Shown: piece by piece, positions 15,372 through 23,594 of the stretch
Layout of the letters: every line of letters begins with the position of its first letter
Numbering within the stretch: position 1 is the stretch's first letter
Assembly: GCF_002968015.1 (NCBI RefSeq)
Contig: NZ_PUIP01000010.1
Coordinates: 186,001-250,000 of the forward strand
Direction: 5' to 3'
From: Massilia phosphatilytica
GTDB taxonomy: Bacteria > Pseudomonadota > Gammaproteobacteria > Burkholderiales > Burkholderiaceae_D
DNA: 64,000 nt
Translations under genes and position numbers: made by a program
Notes under the pieces: model-generated
Told to the model about the DNA's origin: nothing
The model's input: only the letters and a program-made list of their open reading frames with translations
Databases searched by the model: none

Positions 15372-15588
15372 AATTCGGGGTCAGAGCACATTATTTAAAA
15401 AAATCGGGGTCAGAGCACATTTCGCGGCAATGTTTCTCCCGCATGGACGGCGCGGCGGTTTATGGGCGTGCGTTTGGCAGTCGGGTATCGCCATCGAACG
15501 CAACTACGGCAAAAATGGCTCTGGAGCCATGTCTCGAAAAAGGGCTCTGACCCCGAATTAGCGGCGAAACGTGCTCTGACCCCGAATT
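15372..15588. repeat. 217-bp element with direct and inverted GGGGTCAGAGCAC repeats
   Basis: Two direct copies at the left (15372-15392 and 15402-15422, both containing CGGGGTCAGAGCACATT) and two inverted copies at the right (15542-15559 and 15571-15588, GCTCTGACCCCGAATT). The second left copy and the last right copy match over 23 nt with a few differences, continuing into CGCGGC/CGCCGC. About 115 bp of unassigned sequence lie between. From memory, similar repeats flank REP-associated tyrosine transposases and other mobile remnants in proteobacteria; no transposase is recognisable here, so this looks like a non-autonomous or decayed element. It fills the space between mutY and the VOC gene. 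Confidence 0.75.
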
Positions 15589-15614
15589 GGATCGTCGTTG
15601 TTCTCCTGACAGGA

Positions 15615-15653
15615 ATTGACAGTGGTGCGGCCTAGACTGGCCGCACTGTCAAT
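15615..15653. promoter_or_regulatory. Imperfect inverted repeat upstream of the VOC gene
   Basis: ATTGACAGTGGTGCGGCC (15615-15632) and GGCCGCACTGTCAAT (15639-15653) are inverted, with a 3-nt bulge in the left arm and TAGACT between the arms. It lies 17 bp before the VOC start codon and just before its ribosome binding site AAGGAG. It could be an operator or a 5' UTR hairpin. Confidence 0.45.
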
Positions 15654-15670
15654 CAACGAAGGAGAACACC

Positions 15671-16039
15671 ATGCTGACCCCGACCTACACCATCCTCTAC
15701 GTCGCCGATCCGCAGGCAAGCGCGCGCCTGTACGGCCAGCTGCTGGACGCGCAGCACGTCGAGAGCTCGCCCACGTTCGTGCTGTTCCCGCTGGAGAACG
15801 GCCGCATGCTGGGCCTGTGGGCGAAGTCCGATGCGGTGCCGGCCGCCGACTTCCACGGCAGCGGCAGCGAGCTCGCGTTCCGTGTCGGCTCCGATGCCGA
15901 GGTCGATGCCCTGCACGGCAAATGGCGTGACGCCGGACTGCGTATCCTGCAGGCGCCGACCCGGGTGGATTTCGGTTACACGTTCACGGCCGCGGATCCG
16001 GATGGGCACCGGCTGCGCGTGTTCGCGCGTACCGAGTAA
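15671..16039 (+). CDS. VOC-family (glyoxalase/bleomycin-resistance-like) protein
   Basis: 122 residues, a single VOC module made of two beta-alpha-beta-beta-beta units: 'YTILYVADPQASARLYGQLL' in the first and 'FTAADPDGHRLRVF' in the second, the latter holding the usual metal-site Asp/His region and final Arg-x-Phe strand. Family members are metal-dependent lyases, dioxygenases or antibiotic-binding proteins; which applies is unknown. AAGGAG eight bases upstream supports the ATG. The stop is three bases from the convergent dgt stop. Overlapping the promoter region is an inverted repeat. Confidence 0.88.
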   Translation: MLTPTYTILYVADPQASARLYGQLLDAQHVESSPTFVLFPLENGRMLGLWAKSDAVPAADFHGSGSELAFRVGSDAEVDALHGKWRDAGLRILQAPTRVDFGYTFTAADPDGHRLRVFARTE

Positions 16040-16042
16040 GCG

Positions 16043-17182
16043 TCAGAACGTATCGAGCGAGTAGATGCGGCGGTGTTCCTTGATCGCATACCGATCCGTC
16101 ATCCCCGCGATGTAATCCGCAATCTTGCGCGCCTGCTTCATCGTGTCGCCCGACGCCACCTGGTAGTCGGGCGGCAGCAGCACGGGATCGGTCATGAAGG
16201 CGTCGAACAGTTCGTGCACGATGCGGCTCGCCTTCACGCGCATGCGGTTCACCTGGTAGTGGCGGTACAGGTTCGCGTGCAGGAAGCGCTTCAGCGCTGT
16301 CGTCTCTTCGCGCATCTTCTGCGAAAAGCGGATCAGCGGCGGACTCTTGCGCACATCGTCGATGGTTTGCGGCGCGGCGTCCGCGAGCAGTTCGGCCGAT
16401 GTCGCGGCCAGGTCGGCCGTCATCGCCGTGATCATCAGGCGGATCGTCTCGTACAACTCACGCCGGCCCTGCAGGCCCGGGTACTGCTGTACCACCTCGC
16501 GGTGCAGGCGCGCGAACAGGTCCACCTCTTCCATCTGCTTCATCGTGAGCAGGCCCGAACGCAGGCCATCGTCGATGTCATGGTTGTTGTAGGCGATTTC
16601 GTCGGCGAGGTTCGTCAGTTGCGCTTCCAGGCTCGGTTGCGTCCTGTCGATGAAGCGTTGGCCGAGGTCGCCCAGCTGGCGCGCGTTCGTCAGCGAGCAG
16701 TGTTTCAGGATGCCTTCGCGCGTCTCGAACGTCAGGTTCAGGCCGTCGAAGGCGCCGTAATGCTCCTCGAGATGGTCGACGACGCGCAGGCTTTGCAGGT
16801 TGTGCTCGAAGCCGCCGTGGTCCTTCATGCAGTCGTTCAGCACGTCCTGGCCGACATGGCCGAACGGCGTGTGGCCGAGATCGTGCGCGAGGGCCGTCGC
16901 TTCGACCAGGTCCTCGTTCAGGCGCAGGCTGCGCGCCAGCGTGCGCGCGATCTGGGCGACTTCGATCGAGTGCGTGAGGCGGGTGCGGAACAGGTCGCCC
17001 TCATGATTGAGAAAAACCTGGGTCTTGTATTCGAGCCGGCGGAACGCGGTCGAGTGGATAATGCGGTCGCGGTCGCGCTGGAACTCGCTGCGCGAGCCCG
17101 GCGACGGTTCCGGATGGCGACGCCCACGGCTCTTCGACGACTGCGCCGCGTAGGGAGCCAGGTGGGCGTCGAAGTCGATCAT
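16043..17182 (-). CDS. dgt: Deoxyguanosinetriphosphate triphosphohydrolase-like protein
   Basis: 379 residues. HD-domain dNTP triphosphohydrolase, converting dGTP (or other dNTPs) to deoxynucleoside plus triphosphate. Metal ligands are visible: His in 'RTRLTHSIEV', the His-Asp pair in 'ALAHDLGHTPFGH', and the distal Asp in 'NLADEIAYNNHDIDDG'. 'RDRDRIIHSTAFRRLEYKTQVF' is the characteristic N-terminal block. The frame runs on upstream through the antiphase of aroB; the ATG at 17182 overlaps the aroKB stop (ATGA), marking translational coupling. aroB-dgt is a common betaproteobacterial pair. Confidence 0.95.
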   Translation of the reverse strand: MIDFDAHLAPYAAQSSKSRGRRHPEPSPGSRSEFQRDRDRIIHSTAFRRLEYKTQVFLNHEGDLFRTRLTHSIEVAQIARTLARSLRLNEDLVEATALAHDLGHTPFGHVGQDVLNDCMKDHGGFEHNLQSLRVVDHLEEHYGAFDGLNLTFETREGILKHCSLTNARQLGDLGQRFIDRTQPSLEAQLTNLADEIAYNNHDIDDGLRSGLLTMKQMEEVDLFARLHREVVQQYPGLQGRRELYETIRLMITAMTADLAATSAELLADAAPQTIDDVRKSPPLIRFSQKMREETTALKRFLHANLYRHYQVNRMRVKASRIVHELFDAFMTDPVLLPPDYQVASGDTMKQARKIADYIAGMTDRYAIKEHRRIYSLDTF

Positions 17183-18834
17183 GACGTGCAGGCCTTCAGC
17201 GTGGCATCGAGCAGCTCGCGCGGCGCGTTCGTGATGCTCGGGCTGCCCAGCGGTTTCAGGAGAATGAACTTGATCGCGCCGCCCTCGTTCTTCTTGTCGA
17301 CCTCCATCAGCTCGATCCAGCGGTCGCCGCCGAGATCCGGGGCGACGACCGGCAGCCCGGCAGCCTTCACGAGCGCGCGCACGCGCTCGACCGCGGCGTC
17401 GTCGATGAGACCGAGGCGGCGCGACAGGTCGGCCGCCATCACCATGCCGCAGCCGACGGCCTCGCCGTGCAGCCACGCGCCATAGCCCAGGCCCGCCTCG
17501 ATGGCGTGGCCGAACGTGTGGCCGAAGTTCAGCACCGCGCGCAGGCCGCCTTCGCGTTCGTCGCGTGCGACGACGTCGGCCTTGATCTCGCACGAGCGCG
17601 CGATCGCGTGCGCGAGGGCCGCGTGGTCGCGCGCTACCAGTTTTTCGATATTCGCTTCGATCCAGTCGAAGAAGCCGGCATCGAGGATCGCGCCGTGCTT
17701 GATGACTTCCGCCAGGCCGGCCGACAGTTCGCGGTCCGGCAGGGTGTCGAGCGTGGCGGTGTCCGCGATCACGGCGCGCGGTTGATAAAACGCGCCGATC
17801 ATGTTCTTGCCCAGAGGGTGGTTGATGCCCGTCTTGCCGCCCACGGAGGAATCGACCTGCGCGAGCAGGGTCGTCGGGATCTGCACGAACGGCACGCCGC
17901 GCATGTAGGTCGCGGCCGCGAAACCGGTCATGTCGCCGATCACGCCGCCGCCCAGCGCCACCAGGGTCGTCTTGCGGTCGCACTTGTTGGCCAGCAGCGC
18001 GTCGAACACCTCGTTCAGGCTCTCCCAGTTCTTGAACTCCTCGCCGTCGCGCAGGATGATGGGCACGACCTCGCGCCCGGCCGCGCGCAGCGGGCCCGCG
18101 ACCTTGTCCAGGTACAGCGGGGCGACGGTGGTATTGGTGACAATGGCCACCTTGCCGCTGCCGCCGATGTGGCGGTTGAGTAAAGCCGTATCGTCCAGCA
18201 GGCCGCGTCCGATCGCGATCGGATAGCTGCGGTCGCCCAGCTCGACGTTAAGAGAGATGCATGCCTGTTCGTTCATTGTCGTCTTTGCGTTGACCTGCTC
18301 GCGTGCGGCGTTGTCCGCGTCGAGCTGGTCCAGGATTGTCTGAACCATCGATTGTACGTTAGGTCGGCCCGTGTCGATGACCATGTCGGCGATCTCGCGG
18401 TACAGCGGCTCGCGCTGCGCGGTCAGGTCTTCCAGCTTCCTGCGCGGGTCGGCCGTCTGCAGCAGCGGGCGGTTCTTGTCGTGCGCCGTGCGCTGCAGGA
18501 TGCTGGAAACGCTCGCGCGCAGATAGATCACGGTGCCCCGCTCCGCCAGCAGCGCACGGCTGTCCGGGTTCAGCACGGCGCCGCCGCCGGTGGCCAGCAC
18601 GATGCCGTTCTGCGCAGTGAGTTCGCGGATCACGTCGGCTTCGCGGCGGCGGAAGCTGGCCTCGCCTTCGATCTCGAAGATCCATGGAATCGTGGCGCCC
18701 GTACGCGCTTCGATCTCATGGTCGGAATCGATGAAGGTCATGTCCAGGCGCCGCGCCAGCAGGCGGCCGATGGTGGTCTTGCCGGCTCCCATCAGGCCAA
18801 CGAGGAAGATGTTGTTGTTCTTACAGTCAGACAC
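17179..18834 (-). CDS. aroKB: Fused shikimate kinase / 3-dehydroquinate synthase
   Basis: One uninterrupted frame of 551 residues from a GTG at 18834. Residues 1 to about 180 are shikimate kinase (phosphorylates shikimate): Walker A 'GLMGAGKTT' at 13-21, 'FIDSDHEIE', 'GGGAVL', and the lid 'DKNRPLL'. Residues 187-551 are 3-dehydroquinate synthase (cyclises DAHP, NAD and metal dependent): 'DGEEFKNW', 'ALGGGVIGDMTGFAAATYMRG', 'TTLLAQVDSSVGGKTG', 'AEVIKHG', 'LNFGHTFGHAIE'. The usual separate aroB would start at Met187 (18276), which lacks a strong Shine-Dalgarno, and there is no stop between the domains. The in-frame ATG at 18894 is rejected because the upstream gene's terminator lies after it. 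Overlaps dgt by four bases. Confidence 0.93.
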   Translation of the reverse strand: MSDCKNNNIFLVGLMGAGKTTIGRLLARRLDMTFIDSDHEIEARTGATIPWIFEIEGEASFRRREADVIRELTAQNGIVLATGGGAVLNPDSRALLAERGTVIYLRASVSSILQRTAHDKNRPLLQTADPRRKLEDLTAQREPLYREIADMVIDTGRPNVQSMVQTILDQLDADNAAREQVNAKTTMNEQACISLNVELGDRSYPIAIGRGLLDDTALLNRHIGGSGKVAIVTNTTVAPLYLDKVAGPLRAAGREVVPIILRDGEEFKNWESLNEVFDALLANKCDRKTTLVALGGGVIGDMTGFAAATYMRGVPFVQIPTTLLAQVDSSVGGKTGINHPLGKNMIGAFYQPRAVIADTATLDTLPDRELSAGLAEVIKHGAILDAGFFDWIEANIEKLVARDHAALAHAIARSCEIKADVVARDEREGGLRAVLNFGHTFGHAIEAGLGYGAWLHGEAVGCGMVMAADLSRRLGLIDDAAVERVRALVKAAGLPVVAPDLGGDRWIELMEVDKKNEGGAIKFILLKPLGSPSITNAPRELLDATLKACTS

Positions 18835-18846
18835 GTGTACGCGTTC

Positions 18847-18875
18847 AAATAAAAACGGCCAGGTTACCCTGGCCG
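18847..18875 (-). terminator. Terminator between the Ig-like lipoprotein gene and aroKB
   Basis: CGGCCAGG and CCTGGCCG form an 8-bp stem with a TTAC loop (18856-18875); on the minus strand the hairpin is followed by TTTTTATTT. It lies 33 bp after the Ig-like lipoprotein stop codon and 13 bp before the aroKB GTG, so aroKB transcription would depend on read-through or on an internal promoter. Confidence 0.85.
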
Positions 18876-18907
18876 CTTTGTTGCAATCGGGCATCCCTTA
18901 AGAAAAC

Positions 18908-20881
18908 TTATGGGCAGGTGAACGACAGTTTAAACGGAATACTGGTTACGGAGCCAGCGGGCGTCGTGACCGTGACGTTGAAGGTGGCCGTGGACGGTCC
19001 CGTGCAATTGGTCGGGCTCGTGCTACCGACGCTGAACAAATGCGTAAAGCCCTGCGGGGTGCTGCCCACCGTCACGCCGGTCGGATCGTCGATGGCGCTG
19101 TTCGTGTGCGGCGCGACGTTCGGCACCGTGGCGGGCACCACCGGCGCGGCAGTGCCGTTCAGCAAGGCCGTGATCGCGACCGTCGAGCCGGCCGGCATCG
19201 GGTTGTTGTTCAGGTCGTTGAACTGCAGCCGGAAGCTCTTGGTCGCGCTGGACGGCAGCGTGCCCAGGTCGATCGTGCCGGCCGTGAGTGGCGTGGGGCT
19301 GGCGTCCATGTAGACGTTTTTGACGGTGCTGCCGCTCATGAAGATCGCGGTGCGGGCGTAGACCGTATTCGTGCCGTCCGTCGAGCTGGCGCAGATCGTG
19401 GCCAGGCCGGCGCGGGTCACGTCCGGCGTGACGGCGTTGCATGGCGTGGCCGGCGTACCCGGGATCGCCGTGCGCGGCTGCTGCGAGCGGAATGCGACCG
19501 AGCACACGCCGTTGACGGTATTGCAGCCGCCTTTGTCGGACGAACCGACGGCGCCTATGTTCGTCTGGAACACGACCGGCGTGCCGTCCGGGACCGGGTT
19601 GCCGAACGCATCGGCCACCATCACTTGCACGGTCGTGGCCGCCGCGTTGTCCACGCTCCAGCCCTCGACGTTGAACGAGCCCGAGCTCAGCGAGAACGCG
19701 CGCTGCGCCGGCAGGCCGGTCGTCACGACGATCGAATCGGACAAGGTCGAGATGTCCGGGCCGCCGTTGGTGCCGGTGCCCTTCAGCGTGGCCTGGACAC
19801 GGAACGACATCGGGGTCGCTCCCGAGTTGACCGTCGTGACCACGCTGCCGGTGGCGTCGGTCGTGTCGCTGGCCTTGTTGATGACGACGTCGGCGCCCGC
19901 GGGGACGGGCGTGAAATCCACGCGCTGGCCGGCCAGCGGATTGCCGAAGATGTCGACGACCTTGTACGTCAGGATCGCGGTTTCGGTGCGGCCGTTGCCG
20001 CCGTTGCCGCGCACGACGATCGACTGGGTGGTCGGCGTCGCGCCCACGAACTGCACCGACGCGGCGGCCGGCGGCGCGATCGTCAGCGTGGCCGACGCCG
20101 ACTTGGCGACGCCGGCGGCGGACACCGTGATGGTGTCGTTGTTGGCGCAGCCCTTGTCGCGGTAGACCGTCTGCACGGTGCCGTTATTGGTCGGCACGGT
20201 CGCGGCCAGCGTCGCCTTGCCGGCCGTGACGCAGGCCGAGCTGAAGCTGACGTTGACCTGCTGGTCCGTGTATTTGCTGGTGCCGTTCAGCACATCGACC
20301 GACAGCACGGTCGACCCGTAGGCCTGGATGCTGGCCGGGCTGGCGGACAGGGTGCCGAAGGTCAGCGTGGTGGCGCCGACCGAATAGTTCGCGGTGCCGC
20401 TCGCGGTCGTGCCGGCCACGCTCGACGTGGCGGTCACGGTGCCCGCGCCGCCTGCGGCCAGGCTGGCGGCACGCATGCTGATGGTCGCGACGCCGTTGAC
20501 ATCCGTGAGCGCCGTGCCGGCCGTCGGCGAGAACACGGCCAGCGTGTTGTCGGTGGCGAAGGTCACGATCGCGCTCGGCACGGGCTTCTTGTTCGCGTCC
20601 AGCACGGTGGCCTTGACGGTCAGCGGCGTGGCGCCGGTGAGCGCATTGCTCGACGCGCCGGACGCGTTCGTGAAGCCCACGGAGACGGTCGGCGCCGCGG
20701 GCGTCGTCGTACCGCCGCCGGTGCCGGTGCCGCCGGTACCCGTGCCGCCGGAGCCGGTACCACCGCTCACGGCGCCAGGATTGCCGCCACCGCCGCCGCA
20801 CGCGGTCAGCACCATGGCCATCAGCAGGCCGGTCACGCGCACGCCGTGGCGCGCCGTGGATTCAAACTTGAAGTCGTTCAT
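18908..20881 (-). CDS. Ig-like-domain lipoprotein inserted in the pil-aro cluster
   Basis: 657 residues. The N-terminus carries a lipoprotein signal with lipobox 'LTAC' (Cys28), followed by a glycine run and a Gly/Thr repeat linker (about 29-60). The remainder is Thr/Ser/Ala/Val-rich beta sequence with several bacterial Ig-like (Big-1/invasin-like) modules, recognisable by 'VKATVLDANKKPVPSAIVTF', 'YKVVDIFGNPLAGQRVDF' and 'VQVMVADAFGNPVPDGTPVVF', each followed by a Gly-Val-Ala/Cys-containing strand. Probable cell-surface or outer-membrane-anchored adhesin-like protein. It lies 26 bp after pilQ and is followed by a terminator, so it looks co-transcribed with the type IV pilus operon; an accessory role in pilus or adhesion is inference. 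Confidence 0.85.
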   Translation of the reverse strand: MNDFKFESTARHGVRVTGLLMAMVLTACGGGGGNPGAVSGGTGSGGTGTGGTGTGGGTTTPAAPTVSVGFTNASGASSNALTGATPLTVKATVLDANKKPVPSAIVTFATDNTLAVFSPTAGTALTDVNGVATISMRAASLAAGGAGTVTATSSVAGTTASGTANYSVGATTLTFGTLSASPASIQAYGSTVLSVDVLNGTSKYTDQQVNVSFSSACVTAGKATLAATVPTNNGTVQTVYRDKGCANNDTITVSAAGVAKSASATLTIAPPAAASVQFVGATPTTQSIVVRGNGGNGRTETAILTYKVVDIFGNPLAGQRVDFTPVPAGADVVINKASDTTDATGSVVTTVNSGATPMSFRVQATLKGTGTNGGPDISTLSDSIVVTTGLPAQRAFSLSSGSFNVEGWSVDNAAATTVQVMVADAFGNPVPDGTPVVFQTNIGAVGSSDKGGCNTVNGVCSVAFRSQQPRTAIPGTPATPCNAVTPDVTRAGLATICASSTDGTNTVYARTAIFMSGSTVKNVYMDASPTPLTAGTIDLGTLPSSATKSFRLQFNDLNNNPMPAGSTVAITALLNGTAAPVVPATVPNVAPHTNSAIDDPTGVTVGSTPQGFTHLFSVGSTSPTNCTGPSTATFNVTVTTPAGSVTSIPFKLSFTCP

Positions 20882-20907
20882 GTGTTTGTGTCTTGTTGAT
20901 TATTCTG

Positions 20908-23058
20908 TCAATGCCCGCTCTGCAGGCGTTCGGCCACGATCTTCGGCGTGATGAAGACAAGCAGCTCGGTCTTGCTGTTCTGGCGCGACGTCGACTTGAA
21001 CAGGTTGCCCACGACCGGGATGTCACCGATCAGCGGCACCTTGTTGTCGCTGCGGGTCTCGGTCATCTGGTAGATACCGCCCAGGACCACGGTGCCGCCG
21101 TTCTCGACCATCACCTTGGTCTTCACGTGCTGGGTGTTGATGGCGAAGCCCGAGGCGGTCGACTCGCCCTTCGAATCCTTGGCCACGTCCACCTCCAGCA
21201 CGACGTTGCCGTCCGGGGTGATCTGCGGCGTGACTTCCAGCTTCAGGTTCGCCTTCTTGAACGTGACCGACGTGGCGCCGCTGCTCGTGGCCTGCTGGTA
21301 CGGCAGCTCGACGCCCTGCTCGATGATGGCGGGGACGTTGTCCTCGGTGACCACGCGCGGGCTGGAGATGATCTTGCCCTTGCCGTCCGCTTCCAGCGCC
21401 GACAGTTCCAGGTTGAGGAAGCGGTTCGCGGCCGACGAGAACAGCGAGAACGCGATCGACGGCGCGTTGGTGCCGTTGATGCCGCCCGCCGGCAGGTTCA
21501 CGAGCGTGGTGTTGGTGTAGCCGTCGCCCTTGTCCGGCGTCTGCCCCGTGATCTGGCCCACGCCGGTCAGGTTGCCGCCGACGGCCACGCGCTGGTTGCC
21601 GCTGACCTGGTAGCCCGAGTCGCCGCCGCGCAGGGTGCGCAGGTCGGCGAAACCGAGCTTGGCGCCGAGGTTGCGCGAGAAGCCGTCGTTCGCTTCCACG
21701 AGGCGCGCTTCGACGAGCACCTGCTTGGTCGCGATGTCGGTCTTCTGGATCAGTTTGCGGATGTCCTCGATCTTGGACGCGATATCGGTCACGAACAGCT
21801 GGTTCGTGCGCGGGTCGATGATGGCGCTGCCGCGCTTGGACAGCACGCGGTTCTTGCCGCCGCCGTCGCCGCTGGCGCCGCCGTTCTGGTCGAGGCCGAA
21901 CACGGTGCGGAAGGCCTCGGCCTTCTGGTAGTTCAGCTGGAAGATCTCGGAGCGCAGCGGTTCCAGGTCGGCGATCTGGGCCTTCTGCTCCAGTTCCAGT
22001 TTTTCCTTGGTCAGCAGTTCTTCCTTCGGCGCGATCCACAGCACGTTGCCGTTCTTGCGCATGTCCAGGCCCTTGGCCTGCAGGATCACGTCGAGGCCCT
22101 GGTCCCACGGCACGTCCTTCAGGTGCAGCGTGAGGTTGCCGGTGACGGAGTCGCTCGCGATGATGTTCAGGCCGGACAGGTCGGCGATCGCCTGCAGCGC
22201 CTGGCGCACTTCGATGTTCTGGAAATTGAAGGAGACCTTCTCGCCGCGATAGCCCGAGCCGGCTGCCCCGCCGGCGGGACGGTTCGGGTCTTCCTTGACG
22301 GGCTTGACGTCGATGACGAGCTGGGTGTCGCTCTGGTAGACGCTGTGCTCCCAGTTGCCGCGGGCTTCGACGACCATGTGCGTGTTCTCGCCCTGCGGCG
22401 TCGTCGTGATACGCGACACGGGCGTGCCGAAGTCGGTCACGTCCAGGCGGCGGCGCAGCGTGGCCGGCACGCCGGTCTTGAGGAAATCGACCAGGATCTG
22501 CGGGCCGACCTGGCGCACGTCGACCCCGACCTGGCCGTTCGGCAGGTCGACGACGATGCGGCCCTCGCCGTTGGTGCCGCGGCGGAAATCGAGGTCGCGC
22601 AGCAGCGGCAGCGCGGCCGGCGCGGCCGCCGGACGGGCAGCCTGGCCCGACGCGTCGACGGCGCGCGCGAGCGCACCCGAACCTTCGACGGTGACGATGA
22701 CGTCCTTGCCGTCGATGGCAGCCGCGTAGTTCAGCACGCGCTTGAGATTCAGCACGAGGCGCGTACGCTCGCCCGCCTGCACGACGTTCACGCCGCGCAC
22801 GTCGCCCATGTTGATGTCCTGGGCAGTCTTGCCGGTGGCGTTGGCGGTCGCGCCGAAGTCGAGCGCGATGCGGGCCGGATTGGTGATCGAGAAGCCGATC
22901 GGCAGCTGCTTCGGCGGCGCCTTCATGCCCACCCGGATGACGACATTGCCGCCCTGCTGGTTGGCGCTGATCGACTCGATCGCGTTGTCCTGGGCCCAGG
23001 CGCACACCGTGGCCAGCGCCAGCAGCATGCCGCCCGCGGCGGAAAGGAATCGGGTCAT
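20908..23058 (-). CDS. pilQ: Type IV pilus outer-membrane secretin PilQ
   Basis: 716 residues with a cleavable signal peptide (ends around 'ATVCAWA-QD'). Forms the outer-membrane ring through which the type IV pilus passes. Order: two peptidoglycan-binding AMIN domains (from about residue 25, 'RIALDFGA', and around 'LRDLDFRRGTNGEGRIVVDLP'), an STN/N0 domain ('VSFNFQNIEVRQALQAIADLSGLNII'), N1 domain, then the secretin core with 'VLVEARLVEAN' and the C-terminal 'VPLIGDIPVVGNLFKS'. Starts within a 4-bp overlap with pilP (ATGA). Last of the five classical pilMNOPQ genes. Confidence 0.97.
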   Translation of the reverse strand: MTRFLSAAGGMLLALATVCAWAQDNAIESISANQQGGNVVIRVGMKAPPKQLPIGFSITNPARIALDFGATANATGKTAQDINMGDVRGVNVVQAGERTRLVLNLKRVLNYAAAIDGKDVIVTVEGSGALARAVDASGQAARPAAAPAALPLLRDLDFRRGTNGEGRIVVDLPNGQVGVDVRQVGPQILVDFLKTGVPATLRRRLDVTDFGTPVSRITTTPQGENTHMVVEARGNWEHSVYQSDTQLVIDVKPVKEDPNRPAGGAAGSGYRGEKVSFNFQNIEVRQALQAIADLSGLNIIASDSVTGNLTLHLKDVPWDQGLDVILQAKGLDMRKNGNVLWIAPKEELLTKEKLELEQKAQIADLEPLRSEIFQLNYQKAEAFRTVFGLDQNGGASGDGGGKNRVLSKRGSAIIDPRTNQLFVTDIASKIEDIRKLIQKTDIATKQVLVEARLVEANDGFSRNLGAKLGFADLRTLRGGDSGYQVSGNQRVAVGGNLTGVGQITGQTPDKGDGYTNTTLVNLPAGGINGTNAPSIAFSLFSSAANRFLNLELSALEADGKGKIISSPRVVTEDNVPAIIEQGVELPYQQATSSGATSVTFKKANLKLEVTPQITPDGNVVLEVDVAKDSKGESTASGFAINTQHVKTKVMVENGGTVVLGGIYQMTETRSDNKVPLIGDIPVVGNLFKSTSRQNSKTELLVFITPKIVAERLQSGH

Positions 23059-23594
23059 TTACGGTTCTCCTTGATTTGCAGCTCCAGCTTCGTCATGCGG
23101 CCGGTCCATTCGCCTGCGGCGTCCTGCACCACTTCGCGGACGTCGACGGCGTCCTCGCTCACGTGCGTCACGACGCCGAAATTCTGGCCGATGCGCTGGC
23201 CGGCCTTCACCTGGTACAGCGAGCGTTCGATCTGCAGCAGCGCGAAGCGCGTGCCGCCTTTTTCCATCGTGCCGACCATCTGCATGGTGTCGAGCGGGAA
23301 GGTCTCCAGCAGTTCGCGCGGGCGCTGCAGGTCCGGCTGGTTCGGGTTGTTCCCTGTCGCGGCCGCGCGGGCCAGTTCGCCCAGCAGCTTGTTCGGATCG
23401 AACGGATCGACGGAATCCTTCGCGCCATACGCGTACGGCAGGAAGTCCTTCGGTTCGGGCAGCGGCTTCACGGCCGGGCGCGTGTCGCGCTTGACCTGTT
23501 CCATCCAGTCGCGCACTTCGCGCACGTCGGAATCGCCGCAGCCTGCCAGCAGCGTGGTCGCCATCAGGGCGCCGATCGCGATGCGCGCGCTCAT
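23055..23594 (-). CDS. pilP: Type IV pilus assembly lipoprotein PilP
   Basis: 179 residues. Lipoprotein signal with lipobox 'LAGC' (Cys19). The C-terminal beta domain ('MVGTMEKGGTRFALLQIERSLYQVKAGQRIG') binds the N0 region of PilQ and links the inner-membrane PilM/N/O platform to the secretin. The longer open frame extends back into pilO antiphase; the ATG at 23594 overlaps the pilO stop by four bases and gives the lipoprotein signal. Overlaps pilQ by four bases too. Confidence 0.96.
   Translation of the reverse strand: MSARIAIGALMATTLLAGCGDSDVREVRDWMEQVKRDTRPAVKPLPEPKDFLPYAYGAKDSVDPFDPNKLLGELARAAATGNNPNQPDLQRPRELLETFPLDTMQMVGTMEKGGTRFALLQIERSLYQVKAGQRIGQNFGVVTHVSEDAVDVREVVQDAAGEWTGRMTKLELQIKENRK

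Noticed and set aside
15423..15541. Remnant transposase coding sequence inside the GGGGTCAGAGCAC element
   Set aside because: None of the frames between the repeats gave a recognisable transposase motif; only short unrelated peptides.
16043..17983. 646-residue version of dgt
   Set aside because: The extra N-terminal 267 residues are out-of-frame aroB sequence; the true ATG at 17182 overlaps the aroKB stop and matches the family N-terminus.
17179..18894. 571-residue aroKB from the ATG at 18894
   Set aside because: The first 20 codons would include the rho-independent terminator of the upstream gene; the GTG at 18834 gives a normal shikimate kinase N-terminus.
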